Assembly (NCBI GenBank): GCA_013339895.1
Contig: JABACO010000013.1
Span: 6,388,190 to 6,452,189, forward strand
DNA: 64,000 bases
Direction: 5' to 3'
Source of the DNA: Ephydatia muelleri
Taxonomy: Eukaryota; Porifera; Demospongiae; Spongillida; Spongillidae
The translations under genes were made by a program, and so were the position numbers. Below, piece after piece: positions 27,912-40,729 of the stretch (position 1 is the first letter of the stretch; each line of letters opens with the position of its first letter). The notes beneath the pieces were generated by a model. That model saw only the letters and a list, made by a program, of their open reading frames with translations. It was not told the DNA's origin and made no database searches.

Positions 27912-29372
27912 GGCATGTCCCTTCTCACTCTTTCTTCCATCAACTGGTACAACAGAAACTTTGTTGTTTTTTTTATTACTTTGCTCATCAGTTTGTCACT
28001 TTGCACAGACACTTGGCTATTTTTATATTTGTACTGTTGTTTCTTGAGTGTTTAGTACCTCAGAGACAAGGAAATATCTCTACTCAGCAAGCTACATACA
28101 CAAATCAAATGTCACCACACAATTCCTTTAATAGATACACCCTCACATTAATTAATGCTGTGGTTAGATCCAATTGTGTCTTTGAAAGCCTCACTATCCA
28201 GACCAATACAAGTACAAGGGACTAAGTTGCCACCAGCATGTACCCAAATGTCAGTGTTGGCTCTTTGACTGAGTTCAACGATGAAACATGCAGGATTGCA
28301 AGGTCACTACAATAGCCTCATTTATAATTGAAGTCATCGAAATAGTTAATAAGTTGGTCATTTTTAAGATCCTGCAGCATAGAAAGAAGTGAGATATCGA
28401 AAGCATACACATCAAAATGAAGAAATCTTGCAATGCAGAGCAAACCCTTGAACCATCTATACATTCACATTTGCCCAACTAATATTATGTTGAGTTTTTC
28501 AAATGGACAGAGGCGGCAATGTGCATTCTACTATCAATATATAGTTGACAGCTAGTAATGTCTCAAGTCATTACATGAGAAAATTAAAATGTACCATCCG
28601 AAAATATTAAACAATTGGATCTACATGTCGTCATGCATGTAACCCCATAACTAGTCACACAAATATGTGGTCCTGGTGTAAGCACATTTTGTGAGTCCAT
28701 TATAACCTGCTGACACCTTTTGTTGCAAAACCCATAATGCTAACTCGCAAAACGGTGGGGGGGGGAGGGGAGGGGGAGTGAACAGGCATGATATACTACA
28801 CTGATCTGGGCTACACATTCATGTTTTTGAAGTAGTAAAGTGATGCATTTTAGTGAAGTGAAGTGAATGGTGGATTCATTAGCCAGTGTGAAAGGAAACA
28901 AGAATTACTTTGTACATGGATTTATAAGGTTACAAGTGCAGCAAGCATTTGCATGCATCATAAAGCTGTGACTGATCAACACATTTTTGCACGCAATATC
29001 TAAATCATGCATGAATGGTGTAACGGATGTGTGTGCATGCATATACGCACTTGGCGTTCAAAGAGTTAATAATGGTGGCAGTAAATACTTTGGTGCCTTA
29101 TGCTGCAACATCACATGGACCACACACCCTTCAATGCAAATGGCCCTAATTAATAAACCTAAATAATAACCATTCCAATCAGTTGTGGGGCACGACTCAC
29201 ATAGTTCACTTCATTCTCCTTTAAATCAACCAATGGTTTAGTGTAGCACATGCACACATTTAAAAATAAATAAACAGCAAACACAGAGATGGACAACATA
29301 AATGATTTGATGAAAGAAAAACCCCAACTCCATTAAGAAGAACTTTGGCGAGATGAAGGAGTGTTTTATGTG
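27776..29372. other. Tail-to-tail intergenic region of genes B and C
   Basis: Starts with the 3' flank of gene B, which holds a (CT)n(CA)n microsatellite at 27,838-27,912. The rest is AT-rich unique DNA with no exon recognised. A G-rich run lies at 28,757-28,779. No obvious AATAAA signal was found close to either stop codon. Confidence 0.5.
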
Positions 29373-32300
29373 TCACAGAACTGTGGCAGAGGTTGGAAAG
29401 CTGAGGTTTGAATCTTCAAATTGTGAGTATGTCTCATCACTGTACAGCTGAAGGTCAAGGAAGCTCTTTGAAGAGAATGGAAGAGACATAAAGCTAGTCA
29501 AACACTGATCTATACACCACCTACCACTTTGGAATGGGATAGTGTATCCAACCGTTCGTGCAGAGTGGCAAAAGACAGTCTGTCCATTGGAAGCTTCTCC
29601 CAGCACAGTCTGATGATGTCATAGACTTCTTGTGCACAGTGCATTGGTTTGGGCATTCTCATCCCCCCCAGGAGCTGGGAGTACAGATCTAAAGGAAGGA
29701 TTTCAGCATATGGTGTCCCTCCTGGGGAGGGAGGGGGAGGATTTAGAACTGCCACTGGTCCCCATTCTCCCACACCCTTCAGCACTTACCTAGAGTCACC
29801 AGCTCCCACATTGTAACACCAAATGACCAGCTGGAAGTAGAGGAATCAATGGCCCTTGCATGCGTGCTGTACTGATTCATGAAGACAACTTACACATCAC
29901 TATATGTGGTAGATGTTCCATCAAACAGTGTCTCTGGTGACATCCATTTCAGAAGGCTGTCTTTGTTCAGGTCATAAGCTCCAACATTGATCTTAATGTC
30001 CAGGCTTGTTCCCACTAGAACATTGCGAGCACACAACGAGCCATGTATCACCTGAGCAATAAGAGTGGGTGTGGCCTAGTGATGGAGTGGAGGGGAGAAG
30101 TGCCAGTCTATACCTTTCTCTGTGTAAGGAATGTCATTCCTGAGGCAATCTTTGTGGCAATGTTGATGAGGTCTCTGGATGTGAGGTTGAGAGATGGTAG
30201 CAGCTCTCTGTTGCCTGGGAAGACTGTGTACATTCCATGGTGTCCCCTGGATGCCCTCAGGAATCCCAGAAGGTCTCCATGACACATGTACTCGACCACC
30301 ATGTACAGAGGACCTGCATCAACAGAATAAAGGTTTGAAAATACAAGGTATTGAGCACCAGTCAGGAGAAATTACGATCAGTAGTAGAGACTGGTAGTCA
30401 CAAATTTTATATCTTTGAAACAATGAGCGATAAAAATTAATAATTTGCGTATGAAAGATAGGTAATGATGTGCTCAAATAAAAAGTACAGAGTTACCACA
30501 TGTAGTGCTGATAATAACTGTTGTGTTTTTTACAATGTCGAGTAATTCTGTGGTCTTCATTATATTGCCATCATAAAATGGCATAAACTTGAGTTGAATC
30601 ATTACAAATAATGAACAATACATGGTCTTGCTGTATAGTGCATTAAAAACCCAAATATCAATCCAGATGAGCAACAAATACTACTTTAATTGCAGTGCCA
30701 TGACAGGAATGGCTGTCACACAAGGCAAAGGGTCAGTCCATCATGGTATTTTGAAACCCAAATACTTACTTTATATGAGGAATAGTTATATTATATAAAG
30801 GGCTTTCAACTACTCAAGTAACAGTTAATAAATCAATACAGTTCCATTGCACAGTGACAACCAACCCAAGCATGGGGCTGGTTGTCACAGCGGTACCCCA
30901 TATTTATATAAATGTAGTTTATTAATGAGGTTGCTTTAAAAAATAAATTAAATGGCCAAAGTGTGCCTAGATGATGTCTTTTATTGAGCAAAAAAATGCT
31001 AATTTAATTGGCATTTTCAAAATGATGATGTTATAAGAAGTACCAACTGGTCCTGACACCATGAAGGCTTTAAATATTAGCATATCTTGAGATTACTATC
31101 AATGTTTAGATAAGGCGACTAAAATATATGCACTTGACAATATATATTATCGGTGTATGTGTATGAGCATTTCCAACAAATGAGGAAGAGGGAGAGGGAG
31201 GAGGAGACAGGGAAGAGGGAGGAGGAGACAGGAAGAGGGAGGAGGAGGAGACAGGAAGAGGGAGGAGGAGACAGGAAGAGGGAGGAGGAGGAGGAGACAG
31301 GAAGAGGGAGGAGGAGACAGGAAGAGGGAGGAGGAGACAGGAAGAGGGAGGAGGAGACAGGAAGAGGAGGAGGAGACAGGAAGAGGAGGAGGAGACAGGA
31401 AGAGGGAGGAGGAGACAGGAAGAGGGAGGAGGAGACAGGAAGAGGGAGGAGGAGACAGGAAGAGGGAGGAGGAGACAGGAAGAGGGAGGAGGAGACAGGA
31501 AGAGGGAGGAGGAGACAGGAAGAGGGAGGAGGAGACAGGAAGAGGGAGGAGGAGACAGGAAGAGGGAGGAGGAGACAGGAAGAGGGAGGAGGAGACAGGA
31601 AGAGGGAGGAGGAGACAGGAGAGGGAGGAGGAGACAGGAAGAGGGAGGAGGAGACAGAAAGAGGGAGGAGGAGACAGGAAGAGGGAGGAGGAGACGGAAG
31701 AGGGAGGAGGAGAAGGAAGATGGAGGAGGAGACCGGAAGAGGGGAGGAGGAGGACAGGAAGAGGGAGGAGGAGACAGGAAGAGGGAGGAGGAGACAGGAA
31801 GAGGGAGGAGGAGACAGGAAGAGGGAGGAGGAGCAGGAAGAGGGAGAGGAGACAGGAAGAGGGAGGAGGAGACAGGAAGAGGGAGGAGGAGACAGGAAGA
31901 GGGAGGAGGAGACAGGAAGAGGGAGGAGGGAGACAGGAAAGAGGGAGGAGGAGAAAGGAAGAGGGCGGAGGAGACAGGAAAGAGGAGGAGGAGACAGGAA
32001 GAGGGAGGAGGAGACAGGAAGGAGGAGGAGGAGACAGGAAGAGGGAGGAGGAAGGGAGACAGGAAGAGGGAGGAGGAGACAGGAGAGGAGGAGACAGGAA
32101 GAGGGAGGAGGAGACAGGAAGAGGGAGGAGGAGACAGGAAGAGGAGGAGGAGACAGGAAGAGGGAGGAGGAGACAGGAAGAGGGGAGGAGGAGACAGGAA
32201 GAGGGAGGAGGAGACAGGAAGAGGGAGGAGGAGACAGGAAGAGGGAGGAGGAGACAGGAAGAGGAAGGACTCACTTTCAACAGTGCAGACTCTGAGAAGA

Positions 32301-35300
32301 CTGATGATGTTAGGGTGGGAACCAAGGCCAGCTAGCTGCTCCATGTCAGCAATGAGAGCTCTCAAATCTTCCTCAGAGGCGTGGTCCTTACAACTCTTCA
32401 CAGCCACGTCTATTGCCTTGTCGCTCTTAATACCATTGGCTGTTCCCTTGTGAAGGACCGTGGAGAAGCCTTCATAGAGGACCTCTGACAGTTGGAGGAG
32501 GTCCGGGGGGAATTCCCACTTGGGGTCAACCTCATAGCTATTACTAAGCCTGCTGTTGCCAAATGATGACATGTTTACAGCACTGACGATAACGAGTGTA
32601 GGAACGATGCGCGCGTCAGATGGAGGCTGCGTGGGGACGTACGGGATGGAAAGTGAAAGATAAAGTAACGAATTACACCAAATTTATGTGTACTGTGACA
32701 ATGATTTCATTGCTTGAGAGGGAAGGGGATATGATGCTGCCTGGGGATGAGAGCGAAGGGGATATGATGCTGCCTGGGGATGAGAGCGAAGGCGGATATG
32801 ATGCTGCCTGGGGATGAGAGCGAAGGGGATATGATGCTGCCTGGGGATGAGAGCGAAGGGGATATGATGCTGCCTGGGGATGAGAGGGAAGGGGATATGA
32901 TGCTGCCTGGGGATGAGAGGGAAGGGGATATGATGCTGCCTGGGGATGAGAGGGAAGGGGATATGATGCTGCCTGGGGATGAGAGGGAAGGGGATATGAT
33001 GCTGCCTGGGGATGAGAGGGAAGGGGAATATGATGCTGCCTGGGGATGAGAGGGAAGGGGATATGATTGCTGCCTGGGATTGAGAGGAAGGGGATATGAT
33101 GCTGCCTGGGGATGAATGAGCCGGGGATAGTGAGGATATGATGGCCTGGGGATGAGAGGGAAGGGGATATGATGTGCTGCCTGTGGGATGAGAGGAAGGG
33201 AATATGATGCTGCCTGGGGATGAGAGGGAAGGGATATGATGCTGCCTGGGGATGAGAGGGAAGGGGATATGATGCTGCCTGGGGATGAGAGGGAAGGGGA
33301 TATGATGCTGCCTGGGGATGAGAGGGAAGGGGATATGATGCTGCCTGGGGATGAGAGGGAAGGGGATATGATGCTGCCTGGGGATGAGAGGGAAGGGGAT
33401 ATGATGCTGCCTGGGGATGAGAGGGAAGGGGATATGATGCTGCCTGGGGATGAGAGGGAAGGGGATATGATGCTGCCTGGGATGAGAGGGAAGGGGATAT
33501 GATGCTGCCTGGGATGAGAGGGAAGGGATATGATGCTGCCTGGGGATGAGAGGGAAGGGGATATGATGCTGCCTGGGGATGAGAGCGAAGGGGATATGAT
33601 GCTGCCTGGGGATGAGAGGGAAGGGGATATGATGCTGCCTGGGGATGAGAGGGAAGGGGATATGATGCTGCCTGGGGATGAGAGGGAAGGGGATATGATG
33701 CTGCCTGGGGATGAGAGGGAAGGGGATATGATGCTGCCTGGGGATGCTCCGTTATCGTCGGGAAGCGAGGCCTCAGTCGATTTTAATTATTATTATTTTA
33801 TTTATTTTTTGCAGCGTCTTTAAGACCTTCCGAAGTTGGAGAACAGCGAGAAGCTCTGCAACGCAGCGCATATTTAAGATTTTTCATCAATATGGCGACT
33901 AGAAGTCAAGAGCAGGCAATCCTATCAGATAATGGAACGGGTACCCGTGCGAATGGATTACATCACTTAGACAGGTCGTCAAGCGTTTAACCCGTCGGGC
34001 GCAAGTGCTTGGACGAGATCATTCATGGGTTGTCGGGTACAACTTACTTCTGTTTCAAGATCCCAGCTTTGTGCCTGTGAATTCCTCTTCTGCCTAAATG
34101 CGTTACGGATTGTTTCTAATGCAACCCACAGCCACGTTTTCCCATTTATCGCTCACCTGACGAACCATACCAAGCCGAGTACCACCATTGGCACCAAAAT
34201 AATCAGTAAAAGGACAGAGGCAGCTGACCCAGACGCAGCCCCAACAACAGGAGACGCGTTGCTGTAGACCCCTAATGCCGTGCATTATTTGGAAGACATC
34301 AGTAGAAGGAACTAAAACACAATTAAGCATATGAGCGTACGATATGAGCTCACGTGGTTCGACAGAGAACTGCACCGCACCACTTGGATTGCTCTGAACT
34401 ATGGTGGAGGAATTCTGTCCAACTGTCACCACGTAAGCTACATAGCGTCCCTCTTGTAACCCTGACAACTGAACATTTGGTGATGTCAACGCTACAACAG
34501 TCATGCTTTCACTGTCAGCCTTGCTGATCAGGGAGAGAAGCAAGTTAGTGATTGTCATGCCAGTCAGCCATTTGCTTTCTTACCTGTAGTACACTGTGTA
34601 AGAGATCTTAAAAGGGCCAGAGTTGGGTGGAGTCCAGGTGAGAGTGACCACACCCTCCTGACTCACAGAGGATGATAAGTCTGACACAGGATCAGGTGGG
34701 CCTGGGGATGAGAGTTCACTAATGTGCCTAGCACAATGATAAGAATGAATGTTTATTTCCATCTAGTGCTACAAGACAAGCTATCAATGTCTGCATTGCA
34801 TGTAAAATGATCATGACACAAGTGGTTAATGTCCTACATGTATTAAGTGATGTCACGATTGTGATACCATATAAGGGATACAGTACAACTCGTCACCGAG
34901 TGTGGAATGGTTGCAATTCCTGGCATACTGGTAACCAAGGAGATTGTATAGTGAGTTGCTTGGGTTACATAATCCACTATGGATGTGCCTCTGATGTCCA
35001 ACACATGCCACACACCCCTGATGGTAGCGTGTACGATACATTCCTGATGGGAACACCACACCCCCTGATTGGAACACCACGCCCCTGATTGGAACACCAC
35101 ACCCCCTGATTGGAACGCATACCGTACCGTACACAGTCACTGTGGACATGCTATTGTCTCTGCTTCTAGTAACCATGCACACATATTTTCCTGTCTGATC
35201 CTTCTGGAGAGACTGGAATGTCAGAATGGAGGAGAAATTGGTGTTGACTGTGTACACAGGACTGGAAGTGTCCTGAGATACTATTGGTCCCTCTGGTCCC

Positions 35301-37592
35301 TATGGGATGTTCAAATACTGGCACAGTACACAGATACACATACAAACATGCACACACACACAACATCCACACACACACACACACACAACATCCACACACG
35401 CATACACAAACACACACACATACAAACATGCGCACACACACACACACACACACACACATACAAACATGCGCACACTCACACTAGTACTGACCTCATTTAA
35501 CCAGAAGATGGAGACACTACCAGAGCATTCTACACTCTCGTATGGAACAGCACATGAAATTGTGAAGGATTTGCAGTAGTTTTGAATAACTATTGAGTTT
35601 GGAATGTCGATTTGAGGCACTCCTGAATTGTGTGCAAGTGTGTGTGTGCATGTGTTGTGTGTGCATGCGTGTATGTGCATGTGTGTGTGCATATGTGTGC
35701 ATGCGTGTATGTACATGTGTGTGTGTGTATGTGCATGTGTGTGCATATGTGTGCATGTGTTGTGTGTGCATGTGTGTATGTGCATGTGTGTGTGCATATG
35801 TGTGCATGTGTGTAAATGCATTGTATGTAGTTTACATGTAGGTTTCAAATGTGTATGTAGGAGTGTATGCAGGGGTGGGTGTGGTGTATGCGAGCAGTGG
35901 GTGTGGTCATAGAAATGTTAGCTGACGTGAGTGGATTGTGTGAACCAGTATCCAGGAAGCATCTCTTAAGGAGAGGGCATCAAATGGAACACACATGCAG
36001 TCATTTATGATGGCCATCTGCGTATTGACAGGACAACACTCAACATTCCTATCAGACAAGATTAACCTAAGATGGAATCTCCATATGTATCATGCAGCCA
36101 TAGTGAACCTGTGGAATGCTTTGATGGATTTGGGTCTAAATGCACACACTAATTGATAGTACACCATAACCCAAAGTGTAAGTGTATAATGCATTGACAT
36201 AGGGATGAGAGGGCAAGGGGTTAAGAAAAAAACCTAAGGGAGGGGAGGGGTTACAAAAAGGACTCTAAGGAAGTTAGAAAGCCATCATACCTGCTATTCC
36301 AATGCCAAACGTCACATTTCGGTTTCCATACAAGTCACTAGCAACCAAAACATACTGTCCTGCAGTAAATGGAGTGCTGCTTGACAAAGAAATATTAGCT
36401 TGTGTCTGCCTGGTTGAATCTGCACAATTAATTATCTCTGGAGGAATGTAGGGAGGGAGGGAGGCTTGAATGTTTGTAGCCATCAACATTTGACCAACAA
36501 GTTTGAATACTGTCCATTTTACTCCAGGATTACCTGTATATATGGTATGGTGTGAGTGAGTACAGAGGTTAGCTTTTATGAATGTATGTATGTGTGTGTG
36601 TATGTATGTATGTGTGTGTATGTGTGTACATGTGTATGCATGTGTATGTATGTATGTGTGTGTGCGTGTATGTGTGTATGTGTGTGTATGTGTATGTGTG
36701 TGTGTATGTGTATGTGTGTGTATGTGTGTGTGCATGTGTGCATGTGTGTATGTATGTATGTGTGCATGTGTGTGTATGTGTCATGTTTATGTGGCAGAAG
36801 CAGTGTGGGTCTTAAATGCCACACCCACTCACCATCAGTACTCACACACAGGCTCCCTGACGTCTGAAACGAATTCATGCAGACGAGTTGGGTGTTGCAC
36901 AGCTGCAAGAACGGAGACCCTGGCGAATGCGTCGCGTGTTCAATTTGCGGTGTAAAGAAAAGATGAAACGGCTTACTCAAAACAGACACGTAGACGTTAT
37001 TGCTGACGATGATGTTATTGTTGTCTATCGTGTGTGAGCCGCGATACGTGCCCGCGTGCCACTCCTTCAGCACCGGTATGTACAGATCACCATTCACGTG
37101 GTCGATCCAATATTGACCACTGAAGGGATAGAATTGGATATACATGTGCAGTACGCAGGGGGCGTGGCTAGTGTCCGAGTCAGCTGGACGGTCAACACGT
37201 CACTCACGGGCAGGGCTGGGTATCGTTGCTGTGAATGTAGTACCACCCCCGTCTGAAAACCTGCCAGAGTGGGAAGATCCCCGGGCTTGAGAGCACGGCT
37301 TGAAGTCGGACGTTGGTGGCGCCAATGAACTCTGTCACGTTACGAGGGTCGACTATAAAGCGTAGCTCTGTTGGGAGGGAGATAATGGCGCGTAAATAAC
37401 TCAGCGCGCTATATGGTACGCAAAAGTAGGCAGCTGTTTTGTAATGGCTCGTTACGCAGTACATCCGCAGTATCCGTAAACCATCGTGCATGTGTACCCT
37501 TGGCTCCTTTCACACTGACCTTGCCCCATCGCTGGGGATGCGATGGAGATGAGATACATCGCAACGAGAGCCGCGATCCTTGACTTTGCCAT
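29373..37592 (-). CDS. Receptor pseudokinase gene C (Ig-Ig-Ig-FN3-TM-kinase-like), 829 aa
   Basis: 17 exons on the minus strand: 37520-37592, 37208-37367, 36977-37119, 36842-36919, 36291-36533, 35492-35622, 35128-35299, 34584-34701, 34354-34523, 34157-34271, 34048-34093, 32275-32626, 30114-30313, 29894-30051, 29790-29830, 29525-29721, 29373-29465. They total 2,490 nt, open throughout; every exon phase matches gene B. Order: signal peptide (1 to about 23, starts [20 protein letters not shown]), three Ig-like modules to about 333, FN3 334-429, membrane helix about 446-466, juxtamembrane [12 protein letters not shown], kinase-like domain to about 795. VAVK Lys560 and SPE are kept. HRD is HGS (670-672) and the DFG Asp site is Val690. 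Tail Tyr807 and YSQF 812-815. The first Ig-like module lacks both usual cysteines. The start of exon 12 (acceptor ccccacgcag) is the least certain border. Role as for gene B. Confidence 0.88.
31178..32266. repeat. 20-bp polypurine minisatellite in gene C intron, about 52 copies
   Basis: The unit is gacaggaagagggaggagga (20 bp). Copies are very regular from 31,390 to 31,620 and less so toward 31,700-32,090. It sits in the same intron (N-lobe/hinge) as the tracts of gene B and pseudogene D, with the pyrimidine strand being the sense strand in all three. Confidence 0.97.
32725..33748. repeat. 33-bp minisatellite, about 31 copies, in gene C intron
   Basis: The unit is gatgagagggaaggggatat plus gatgctgcctggg, period 33 bp. 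As 33 is a multiple of three, the plus strand stays open as an 11-residue repeat ([11 protein letters not shown]), antisense to gene C. The stretch 33,050-33,240 holds many indels. It lies between the juxtamembrane and N-lobe exons of gene C. Confidence 0.97.
35330..35480. repeat. (CA)n-rich repeat in gene C intron
   Basis: acacacatacaaacatgcgc-type units between the two exons of the third Ig-like module. A related TG-rich tract (gtgtgcatgtgtgtatgtgc) lies in the next intron at 35,635-35,830. Confidence 0.93.
36570..36785. repeat. TATG/TG-rich microsatellite in gene C intron
   Basis: tgtatgtatgtgtgtgtatg units lie next to the donor side of the exon at 36842-36919. Confidence 0.95.
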
Positions 37593-38138
37593 AAAGGAAA
37601 TTCGGAAATAATTTGAAAAACCTTGCAACGCCGCTTAAGTAAGTGTACATAATATACGTTTCCGGTCCCGGCGGCTCAATAATCTCCGTGAATCACCGAC
37701 CCCTCGTGAAAGTCGGCTTCCAAAATATTACACTTGCTTATGATTGTGATTTGTATTGCAGTTTAGGCCGAATTAATTATCGTTCTACGGTCACCAGTAA
37801 AGTGTTGGTGTTAAAAGAACGTTCTATAGCATGTCTTCCATCGCTATTACATAGAGGTAGTGTAACTTGAATTTGTGTTGAATTTTTTTTAAAGGAAGTA
37901 GTAATGTTTTTAAATATAGTTAGAATTAAGCCCTAGACGGCAGACCAGATGGAGTCTCAGAGTCGAAAGCGACCTAAAGAGAAAGATGATGCTATAGCAA
38001 AGAATTAAGGTTTGCCATCGGATGCGTGATATATTCGATCGTTTCTACACAATGCTGATAATCGAAGTGCTATGCATAATTATTAATGTGTGCGATATAT
38101 AGAACTGTGATTATTAACATATATTTCTGAGAGGTTGT
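37593..38138. other. Gene C upstream region and possible left end of element 1
   Basis: Non-coding. It would contain the promoter of gene C (minus strand), but no motif can be defended. The stretch from about 37,860 to 38,200 could be a 5' LTR of element 1, because it ends in CA immediately before a TGG-type primer-binding-like site. No matching second copy is visible in the window. Confidence 0.3.
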
Positions 38139-38200
38139 CAAACGCTACATGTGTCAAACGCTACATGTGTCAAACGCTACATGTGTCAAACGCTACATGG
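38139..38200. repeat. 16-bp tandem repeat, 4 copies, before element 1
   Basis: gtcaaacgctacatgt repeats four times and runs into tggtggcagcggttg, a plausible primer-binding site. It may be the end of an LTR. Confidence 0.8.
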
Positions 38201-38233
38201 TGGCAGCGGTTGTTTGGAATGGCATAGATTCTG

Positions 38234-39120
38234 TTGAAACCACCGGATTCGTTTAATTTTCAAACGCCAGACGATTGGCCTCGGTGGATAGCCAGGTTCG
38301 TCCAGTTTCGTGCGGCAGCGGGCCTTACCGCAGACTCGGATGAAAAACAGGTCAATACGCTACTTTATTGTATGGGCGAAGGAGCGGCAGCAGTTCTCGC
38401 GTCGACTAACATAACGGCCGAGGAACGGAAAGACTACCTAAAAGTCGTTGAAAAGTTCGACGCGTTTTTCAGGGTGAGAAGAAAGTGATTCGAGAGGGCG
38501 CGATTTAATCGACGATACCAGCGTGAAGGTGAACCGGTGGATACCTACATCATGGAGCTGTACAAACTGACAGAAAATTGTGACTACGGCGCACTGCAAG
38601 CAGAAATGATCCGAGATAGGATCGTAGGAATCAGAGACGAAGCCCTGTCAAAAAGACTTCAGCTTGATCCAGATCTCACCTTGGAAAAAGCCAACAAAAT
38701 AGTAAGACAGCAGGAAGTGGTACAGGAACAGCAGCAAGTTCTGAAAGGTATGGAAGACGTCACACTGGATGAAGCATTGGGCAATAAAGGATACATAAGA
38801 GAAAGAGGCCAACCAGATAGCTACCCACAGAAGCAGAAGGTGAGGAGATGTCTAAGATGTAACTAGGAACAACACCCTTTCAGTGAATGCCCTGCTAGAA
38901 AAGCTACATGCTATCGATATCATCGGAAGGGTCACTTTAGCAAGTGTTGCTCATCTACAGTAGTGGAAGATGTTTCGTCCGAGCATAGTGATCTGAACTC
39001 GGTGTTTCTGGATACTCTGTCATTGACAAATGAAACTTCATGGGCAATCAATGTAATGGTGGAAGGGGGACAAGTGAAGTTTAAAGTGGACACTGGTGCG
39101 GAAGTCACTGCAATATCGTA
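38234..39120 (+). pseudogene. Element 1 gag with zinc knuckle and protease (broken)
   Basis: The gag-like region begins near MKPPDSFNFQTPDDWPRW and is broken at 38,486 by loss of two bases compared with the other copies (gtgattcg against gtgatattcg). It reopens at 38,537 and stops at 38,864. The zinc knuckle follows at about 38,907-38,950; one of its cysteines is Tyr here but Cys in the downstream copies. The protease active site DTGAEV is at about 39,090, followed by a stop at 39,118. Confidence 0.85.
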
Positions 39121-39151
39121 AAGGAGCTACAGAGACTTAAAGAAGCCACAG

Positions 39152-40700
39152 TTGGAGAAAGCAGGAAGAAAACTTTATGGACCTGGACAATACCCCCTGA
39201 GAGTCTTAGGGCAGTTTAACGGCAAGGTATTTTACAACGGAAAAGAAAGCATTGAAACCATTTTTGTTGTGGCAGGACTTCGGACGAACTTGTTGGGTCT
39301 TCCAGTCATCATTGCACTGAAACTAATAGCTAGAGTGGAAGCAGTTAGTGTGTCATCCGTAGTGGACGAGTTTCCAGCACTCTTTCAAGGACTGGGTAAT
39401 CTTGGAGAACCTTTTGATATCCGTCTGCAGCCAAGTGCTAAACCATATGCACTTTTCACTCCACGGAATATCCCAATTCCATTGCGTCAGAAGGTTAGAC
39501 AAGAGCTTGATAGAATGCTATTGTTAGGAGTTATCTCAAAAGTGGACATTCCTACACCATGGTGTGCCGGCATGGTCGTGGCTCCCAAAAAGAATGGGGA
39601 TATTCGGATATGTGTGGATTTCAGGCCTCTTAATAGCTCTGTTTTGAGAGAAGTACATCCACTACCAAAGGTTGATGAAACCCTGGCATTGCTAACTGGT
39701 GCAAGAATATTCAGCAAACTGGATGCAAGTAGTGGATTTTGGCAGATCCCATTGTCAGAACAGTCAAAGCTGCTTACAACATTCATTACACCCTACGGAC
39801 GGTATTGCTTCAATAAAATGCCTTTTGGGATAAGCAGTGCACCGGAGCACTTTCAAAAACGCATGAGCCGCATCCTGGAGGGCCTTGAAGAGTTGTTTGC
39901 CAGATAGATGACATTTTGGTATTTGGCAAGGATCAAGACCAGCATGATGCACGGTTGATGGTGGTCCTGAGAAGAATCCAGTCAGCTGGCGTAACACTTA
40001 ATAAGGATAAGTGCAAGTTTTCAATGTCCCAAGTCTCATTCTGGGTCACATCATTGATGAAACAGGCATCCGAGCAGACCCTGAAAAAACTGCAGCTATA
40101 CAAAACATTGAACCACCTCAAACTATCTCTGAATTGAGACGCTTTCTTGGAATGGTGAACCAATTGGGCAAAGTTTCTCCCAATCTGGCCCAAATCACAC
40201 AGCCATTACGTGACTTGCTAAAGAAAGCTCGCATTTGGCAGTGGACTGAAGCCCAACAACAGGCATTTACTGGAATTAAGAAGGAACTCAGCCAGCCTAC
40301 AGTGCTCTGCATCTATGACCCTAATGCTGAAACCAAAATATCAGCAGATGCTTCTTCGCATGGATTGGGTGCCGTACTTCTACAAAAGCATGATTCTGAG
40401 TGGAAACCTGTTGCATATGCCTCTCGTTCCTTGTCAGACACGGAGGCTAATTATGCCCAAATAGAGAAAGAGGCATTGGCAAGTGTTTGGGCCTGCGAAA
40501 AGTTCTCCACATGTCCTTGGTATGCTGTTCATGATCGAAACTGATCATAAGCCTCTTGTTGCCTTATTTGGGTCAAAACACATGGACAAACTACCACCTC
40601 GGATCTTTAGGTTTAGACTGAGACTAGCAAGGTTTGATTACATTATCAGCCATATGGCTGGGAAGATGCTGTTTACTGCAGACACCTTATCTCGTGCACC
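39152..40700 (+). pseudogene. Element 1 reverse transcriptase and RNase H (frameshifted)
   Basis: 39152-39907 carries RT motifs: CVDFRPLN, FSKLDASSGFWQIPL and FNKMPFGISSAPEHFQ. The polymerase-site region (IDDILVF) lies just beyond, after a frameshift at about 39,905. The thumb and RNase H (ISADASSHGLGAVL, TEANYAQIEKEALA, DHKPL, ADTLSRAP) continue over at least two more frame changes near 40,020 and 40,530. This domain pair is found only in this copy. Confidence 0.88.
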
Positions 40701-40729
40701 AAGACCATTTATGGAGGGAGATGTCAGAC

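Noticed and set aside
31106..32572. 488-codon frame continuing from the gene C N-lobe into Pro/Ser/Leu repeats
   Set aside because: A gtgagt donor at 32,274 and the matching exon ends in genes A and B show that the repeat is intron. Read-through cannot be excluded without transcripts.
32720..33750. Candidate CRISPR-like regular repeat array
   Set aside because: There are no unique spacers between units. It is a head-to-tail minisatellite in a eukaryotic intron. The same applies to the 38-, 39- and 43-bp arrays.
37860..38200. Firm annotation of a 5' LTR for element 1
   Set aside because: Only the CA-TGG border before gag supports it. No second LTR copy is present for comparison, so it is left as a possibility.
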